Positions 6,699-8,703 of a stretch of DNA of 8,703 bases are shown one piece after another (positions within the stretch are counted from its first letter, which is position 1; each line of letters begins with the position of its first letter). A program made the position numbers and the translations under genes. The notes under the pieces were generated by a model. It was not told where the DNA came from. It made no database searches and was given only the letters and a program-made list of their open reading frames with translations. Source of the stretch: Desulfobacteraceae bacterium (lineage in GTDB: Bacteria; Desulfobacterota; Desulfobacteria; Desulfobacterales; Desulfobacteraceae); NCBI GenBank assembly GCA_003354055.1, contig PIVQ01000276.1, positions 1-8,703 on the forward strand, in the 5' to 3' direction.

Positions 6699-7747
6699 TT
6701 TTTAATGTTCAGATTTCATCTCCGGAACTTACCCTTCAAAAAGAAACCGACAAACCTTATTCCACTTCCCATCTAAAACAAGGACAGCTTGTTCCGGCCA
6801 AAGTATTAGATGTATTGCCCCAGAATAAAGCACAATTGCTTGTGGCAGGGCAGAAAGTAATTGCAAAAACAGACTTACCCCTGACCCCTGGCACCGAGAT
6901 TGTTCTGGAGGTGACCCAGGACAAAGGCTCTCTGTCCTTCAGGCTGGCCCATCCTTCTGCGTTATCTTCACCCTCATCCTCCAATTCCGGATTGTCTACC
7001 TCTTTGGTTCGGTTTTTTGGCCAGATTGATGAACTGTTGCCGGAACTTGGGAAAACCCAGGCGCCTGACATAAAGAATATCCTTCAGAATATTTCCTTGA
7101 AATCCGGTGCAAGGGATGATCAGTTTCTTCCCAAATTGTTGGAAAACATGGGACTCTCCCTTGAGAATAAAATCGGAACTTTTCTGACGGATCCTCGGGG
7201 AACGACTATGGATGAGATGGCTAAGCAGGATCTGAAGGCCGCAGTACTGAGTTTCACGGCCATGGAGACAGATGAATCCAGTACCATGAAAGGTATTTCC
7301 AATGCATTGGAAAGTTTTCAACAGCTGAACAGTCAGACCGGAGATTCCAATCGGTTTTTGTTGCCCTTTCCCGTGCTTGTGGGAGAACAATTCGATTTTG
7401 GCCAATTGTTTGTAAATACAGGAGAAAAAGGGGCAGAAGGTGAGGAAAATGAAAGCCGTGTCATTCAGATTGCGTTTTTAATGAGGCTGACAGCTCTGGG
7501 GAATATTCGGGCGGATTTTTCAATATTGAAAAAAGCCATCACAGGGCGGTTTTTGCTAGAAGATCAGGAGACTTGCGATTATCTTAAGGCCCTGGTCCCG
7601 GAATTAAAGAATCGGCTTGCATCAATTGATTACAAAGTCCATAAAATTGAATGCAAGGTCGCTGCTTCCAAAGAATTATCTTCCGATGCTTTGATTCAAT
7701 CCATGGTTGAGCCTTTGGAAAATTCAGGATTTAATCTGGTGATCTGA
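6695..7747 (+). CDS. FliK-like flagellar hook-length control protein
   Basis: The 350-residue protein has an N-terminal small beta domain (about 28-85: [19 protein letters not shown], then GTEIVLEV), a Ser/Pro linker (86-102), a helical middle (about 105-215) and a C-terminal domain (about 218-350). The C-terminal domain resembles FliK (Flg_hook family): [45 protein letters not shown], then a strand KVHKIECKV. FliK-type proteins measure hook length and trigger the export switch by acting on FlhB. The partner downstream is a free-standing FlhB C-terminal homologue, the same pairing as ylqG-ylqH in Bacillus, which supports an export-switch role. ATG at 6695 overlaps the previous stop by 4 bases; GGAG at 6683-6686 is the ribosome site. 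Whether this is the main FliK or a paralogue cannot be told here, so I give no symbol. Confidence 0.85.
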   Translation: MIFNVQISSPELTLQKETDKPYSTSHLKQGQLVPAKVLDVLPQNKAQLLVAGQKVIAKTDLPLTPGTEIVLEVTQDKGSLSFRLAHPSALSSPSSSNSGLSTSLVRFFGQIDELLPELGKTQAPDIKNILQNISLKSGARDDQFLPKLLENMGLSLENKIGTFLTDPRGTTMDEMAKQDLKAAVLSFTAMETDESSTMKGISNALESFQQLNSQTGDSNRFLLPFPVLVGEQFDFGQLFVNTGEKGAEGEENESRVIQIAFLMRLTALGNIRADFSILKKAITGRFLLEDQETCDYLKALVPELKNRLASIDYKVHKIECKVAASKELSSDALIQSMVEPLENSGFNLVI

Positions 7748-7749
7748 CC

Positions 7750-8022
7750 ATGGGTGGTAAAAAAGAAATAAAAAAGGCGGTTGCCTTACGCTACAATCGT
7801 GAGCAGGATGATGCGCCAACGGTTACTGCCAAGGGTCAAGGGCGGGTTGCCGAGAATATCATTGAACTTGCAAAGGAACACGGCATCCCCATTAAAGATG
7901 ATCCTGATCTTGTTGAAGTATTGGCTTCTCTGGAGATTGATCAGGAAATCCCCCCTGAGATATATGTGGCTGTGGCTGAACTGCTGGCCTTTGTCTATTC
8001 AGCTAATTCTGAGAGAGCTTAA
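7750..8022 (+). CDS. fhlB: Free-standing FlhB C-terminal domain homologue FhlB (FlhB2)
   Basis: The 90-residue protein aligns by eye with the part of FlhB that follows its autocleavage site: [33 protein letters not shown], then [20 protein letters not shown]. FlhB is the export apparatus switch protein and self-cleaves at NPTH. Here that motif is absent, replaced by EIKK ahead of AVALRY, so this is only the post-cleavage half and is not itself cleaved. There are no membrane segments. Such FhlB proteins can substitute for the cleaved FlhB fragment in some bacteria. It starts 2 bases after the FliK-like gene with only a weak GGTGA ribosome site (7738-7742), so coupling is likely. It is the last gene of the flhA operon. 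Confidence 0.92.
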   Translation: MGGKKEIKKAVALRYNREQDDAPTVTAKGQGRVAENIIELAKEHGIPIKDDPDLVEVLASLEIDQEIPPEIYVAVAELLAFVYSANSERA

Positions 8023-8041
8023 AGTTTTTCAGGCTTTGGTC

Positions 8042-8233
8042 TCAGGCCTTTTCGTCATACGTGTCCGTAACAGGGTCAAGATTGTTACTGTCAACCAGAC
8101 GGTTGCATTCCTGACAGACCATCTTGAACTCTTTTACATTCCCTCTGAATAATTTGTGATTGCAAAAAGGGCAGTAATAATCCTTTAGTTTCGTTGTGTT
8201 ATCTTCTTGGTTGAATGTGTCGGGGATTGTCAT
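8042..8233 (-). CDS. Small zinc-ribbon protein, Com-like
   Basis: The 63-residue protein, read right to left, contains two Cys pairs, CPFC (residues 21-24) and CQEC (40-43), with the pattern CPFCNHKLFRG, then VCQECNRLV. This is a four-Cys zinc ribbon resembling the Com family (phage Mu Com translational regulator and cellular look-alikes). The tails are acidic and polar. The start at 8233 is backed by AAGGA on the minus strand (8243-8239), 5 bases upstream. The gene converges on fhlB with a 19-base gap and is divergent from flgF, so it is not part of either flagellar operon. Its real target is unknown; nucleic acid binding is a family-based guess. It could equally be a general small metal-binding protein. 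Confidence 0.8.
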   Translation of the reverse strand: MTIPDTFNQEDNTTKLKDYYCPFCNHKLFRGNVKEFKMVCQECNRLVDSNNLDPVTDTYDEKA

Positions 8234-8238
8234 GGGTA

Positions 8239-8243
8239 TCCTT
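8239..8243 (-). promoter_or_regulatory. Ribosome binding site of the zinc-ribbon gene
   Basis: The plus strand reads TCCTT, that is AAGGA on the minus strand, 5 bases before the ATG ending at 8233. It is a main reason for accepting this short minus-strand gene. Confidence 0.75.
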
Positions 8244-8336
8244 AAATTAGAATGGGTCAGTCTTTATAAACTTTGTTTTAGAGAAGATAGTGTTTATCCT
8301 GATTCTTCTAATTATGCAAGAAAATTCTATTAAGAC

Positions 8337-8353
8337 CCCTGTTTCCGGCAGGG
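8337..8353. repeat. Short inverted repeat CCCTG-N7-CAGGG
   Basis: A 5-bp perfect inverted repeat with a 7-base centre. It lies about 200 bases upstream of the predicted flgF transcript start. It lacks a T-run, so it is not a good terminator. It may be an operator or chance. Confidence 0.35.
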
Positions 8354-8360
8354 CCGATGG

Positions 8361-8371
8361 GAAAAATTTTC
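8361..8371. repeat. AT palindrome GAAAAATTTTC
   Basis: An 11-base palindrome (GAAAA-A-TTTTC) in the flgF upstream region. It could be an intrinsic bend or a protein site; on its own it is weak evidence. Confidence 0.3.
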
Positions 8372-8428
8372 TGGTCCCGTCAATAATCATGTGATTTAAT
8401 GTCGGTCTTTTGGCGGTGTGGAAAAATG

Positions 8429-8445
8429 TAAAGCACCATACTTTA
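8429..8445. repeat. Inverted repeat TAAAG-N7-CTTTA, candidate activator site
   Basis: A 5-bp perfect inverted repeat centred at 8437, about 110 bases before the predicted sigma-54 start. That is the usual distance for a bacterial enhancer-binding protein site. No known operator sequence is matched, so the assignment rests on position and symmetry. Confidence 0.4.
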
Positions 8446-8522
8446 TGTGAGTTGTTGGATTTTCCTGGAATAACAGCTACTAACCCTCTTTTTCCTTTTC
8501 ATGATTGTTTCCTTTCTGAGAC

Positions 8523-8538
8523 TGGCACCTGTTTTGCA
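8523..8538 (+). promoter_or_regulatory. Sigma-54 (RpoN) promoter of the flgF operon
   Basis: TGGCACC-TGTT-TTGCA matches the sigma-54 consensus TGGCAC(G)-N4-TTGCW with the exact spacing between the -24 GG and the -12 GC. The predicted start is near 8549, leaving about 39 bases of leader before the flgF ATG. Sigma-54 control of rod and hook genes through an FlrA/FleQ/FgrM-type activator is established in many polar flagellates and in Geobacter. Confidence 0.9.
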
Positions 8539-8570
8539 TAATTCATGGCAGGTAAAATAAATCAAACAAT

Positions 8571-8577
8571 AAAGGAG
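8571..8577 (+). promoter_or_regulatory. Ribosome binding site of flgF
   Basis: AAAGGAG ends 10 bases before the ATG at 8588 and follows the sigma-54 promoter. It supports that start. Confidence 0.75.
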
Positions 8578-8587
8578 CGCCTTTCCC

Positions 8588-8703
8588 ATGATTCTTGAAA
8601 TGACACGGCCAACCCAGGGCGGGTTAAGACAGGAAAGAAAACTTGAGGCTGTGGCCAACCACCTTGCCAATGCAACAACTGTTGGATTTAAGAAGGATGT
8701 GGT
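8588..8703 (+). CDS. flgF: Flagellar basal-body rod protein, FlgF/FlgG family, N-terminal part (3' end outside window)
   Basis: The first 38 residues are visible, and the frame is open at the right edge. The rod/hook family signature is clear: RQERKLEAVANHLANATTVG then FKKD, corresponding to the usual L..iaNNLANvnTtGFK motif of axial flagellar proteins, which form the rod, hook and junction through an N-terminal coiled coil. The opening MILEMTRPTQGGL differs from typical FlgG, and the position at the head of a sigma-54 unit after the fliA region favours FlgF, the proximal rod protein, probably followed by flgG. The usual NNLAN is NHLAN here. Family is certain; the choice of flgF over flgG is likely but not proven from so short a piece. 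Confidence 0.85.
   Translation, partial: MILEMTRPTQGGLRQERKLEAVANHLANATTVGFKKDV

Larger units (their letters stand above)
8234..8587. other. Intergenic regulatory region between the zinc-ribbon gene and flgF
   Basis: About 350 bases without a convincing gene. It must hold the leftward promoter of the zinc-ribbon gene, for which no good -35/-10 pair is clear, and it holds the sigma-54 promoter of flgF. Upstream of that promoter are three short inverted repeats (8337-8353, 8361-8371, 8429-8445), possible activator sites. A 26-codon frame at 8314-8394 has no ribosome site and is not called. Confidence 0.7.

Noticed and set aside
6889..6906. Sigma-54-like TGGCACC-N4-TTGTT inside the FliK-like gene
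   Set aside because: The invariant -12 GC is GT here and the site lies within coding sequence with no suitable downstream start.
8030..8053. Possible terminator AGGC-N11-GCCT followed by TTTT between fhlB and the zinc-ribbon gene
   Set aside because: The stem is only 4 bp with a large loop and a short T-run, and it overlaps the end of the minus-strand gene; too weak to call.
8331..8360. Possible sigma-28 promoter: TAAG and GCCGATGG
   Set aside because: The -10-like GCCGATGG is fair, but the gap to TAAG is 18 instead of about 15 bases and the -35 is poor; the downstream sigma-54 site explains flgF better.
8314..8394. 26-codon plus-strand frame MQENSIKTPVSGR onward in the intergenic region
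   Set aside because: No ribosome site, no recognised motif, and very short.
8443..8670. 75-codon minus-strand frame across the flgF promoter and start
   Set aside because: It is antisense to a clear sigma-54 promoter and the flgF N-terminus and has no domain or ribosome site evidence.

Overview
The window is a late flagellar and motility cluster, almost all on the plus strand, from a Gram-negative bacterium. The order flhA-flhF-flhG-fliA, then several small flagellar accessory genes, then flgF, and the style of the proteins suggest a sulfate-reducer-like Desulfobacterota (deltaproteobacterial) genome, perhaps Desulfobacterales. That placement is inference from gene order and family resemblance; no 16S or taxon marker is present.

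Layout. Positions 1-989 hold the C-terminal part of FlhA, open at the left edge. It is followed by flhF (982-2073), flhG (2074-2967) and fliA (2989-3735). Next comes a very unusual 675-residue acidic protein (3751-5778), then a small basic protein (5791-6093), a membrane-anchored coiled-coil protein resembling DUF2802 (6090-6698), a FliK-like hook-length protein (6695-7747) and a free-standing FlhB C-terminal homologue, FhlB/FlhB2 (7750-8022). These nine genes overlap or lie within about 21 bases of each other, with no visible internal promoter or terminator, so they look like one transcription unit. A small zinc-ribbon gene (8042-8233, minus strand) converges on it. A roughly 350-base intergenic region then carries a clear sigma-54 promoter (8523-8538) driving a second unit that begins with flgF (8588 to the right edge).

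How the genes work together. FlhA is the export gate. FlhF and FlhG set flagellar position and number. FliA is the late-gene sigma factor. The FliK-like protein and FhlB concern export substrate switching at hook completion. The sigma-54 promoter puts the rod genes under an enhancer-binding activator of the FlrA/FleQ/FgrM type.

Main candidate for something new: the 675-residue protein has nine clear and two or three decayed copies of an LSQDDIDxLL peptide, the N-terminal FliM/FliY motif that binds CheY-P and, in some species, FlhG. The copies are strung along an acidic, probably disordered cytoplasmic arm, followed by one membrane segment and a FliL-like periplasmic domain. It looks like a membrane-anchored, multivalent display of the switch-protein ligand, encoded two genes downstream of flhG. 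Its function is not known from the sequence; the findings give testable alternatives.
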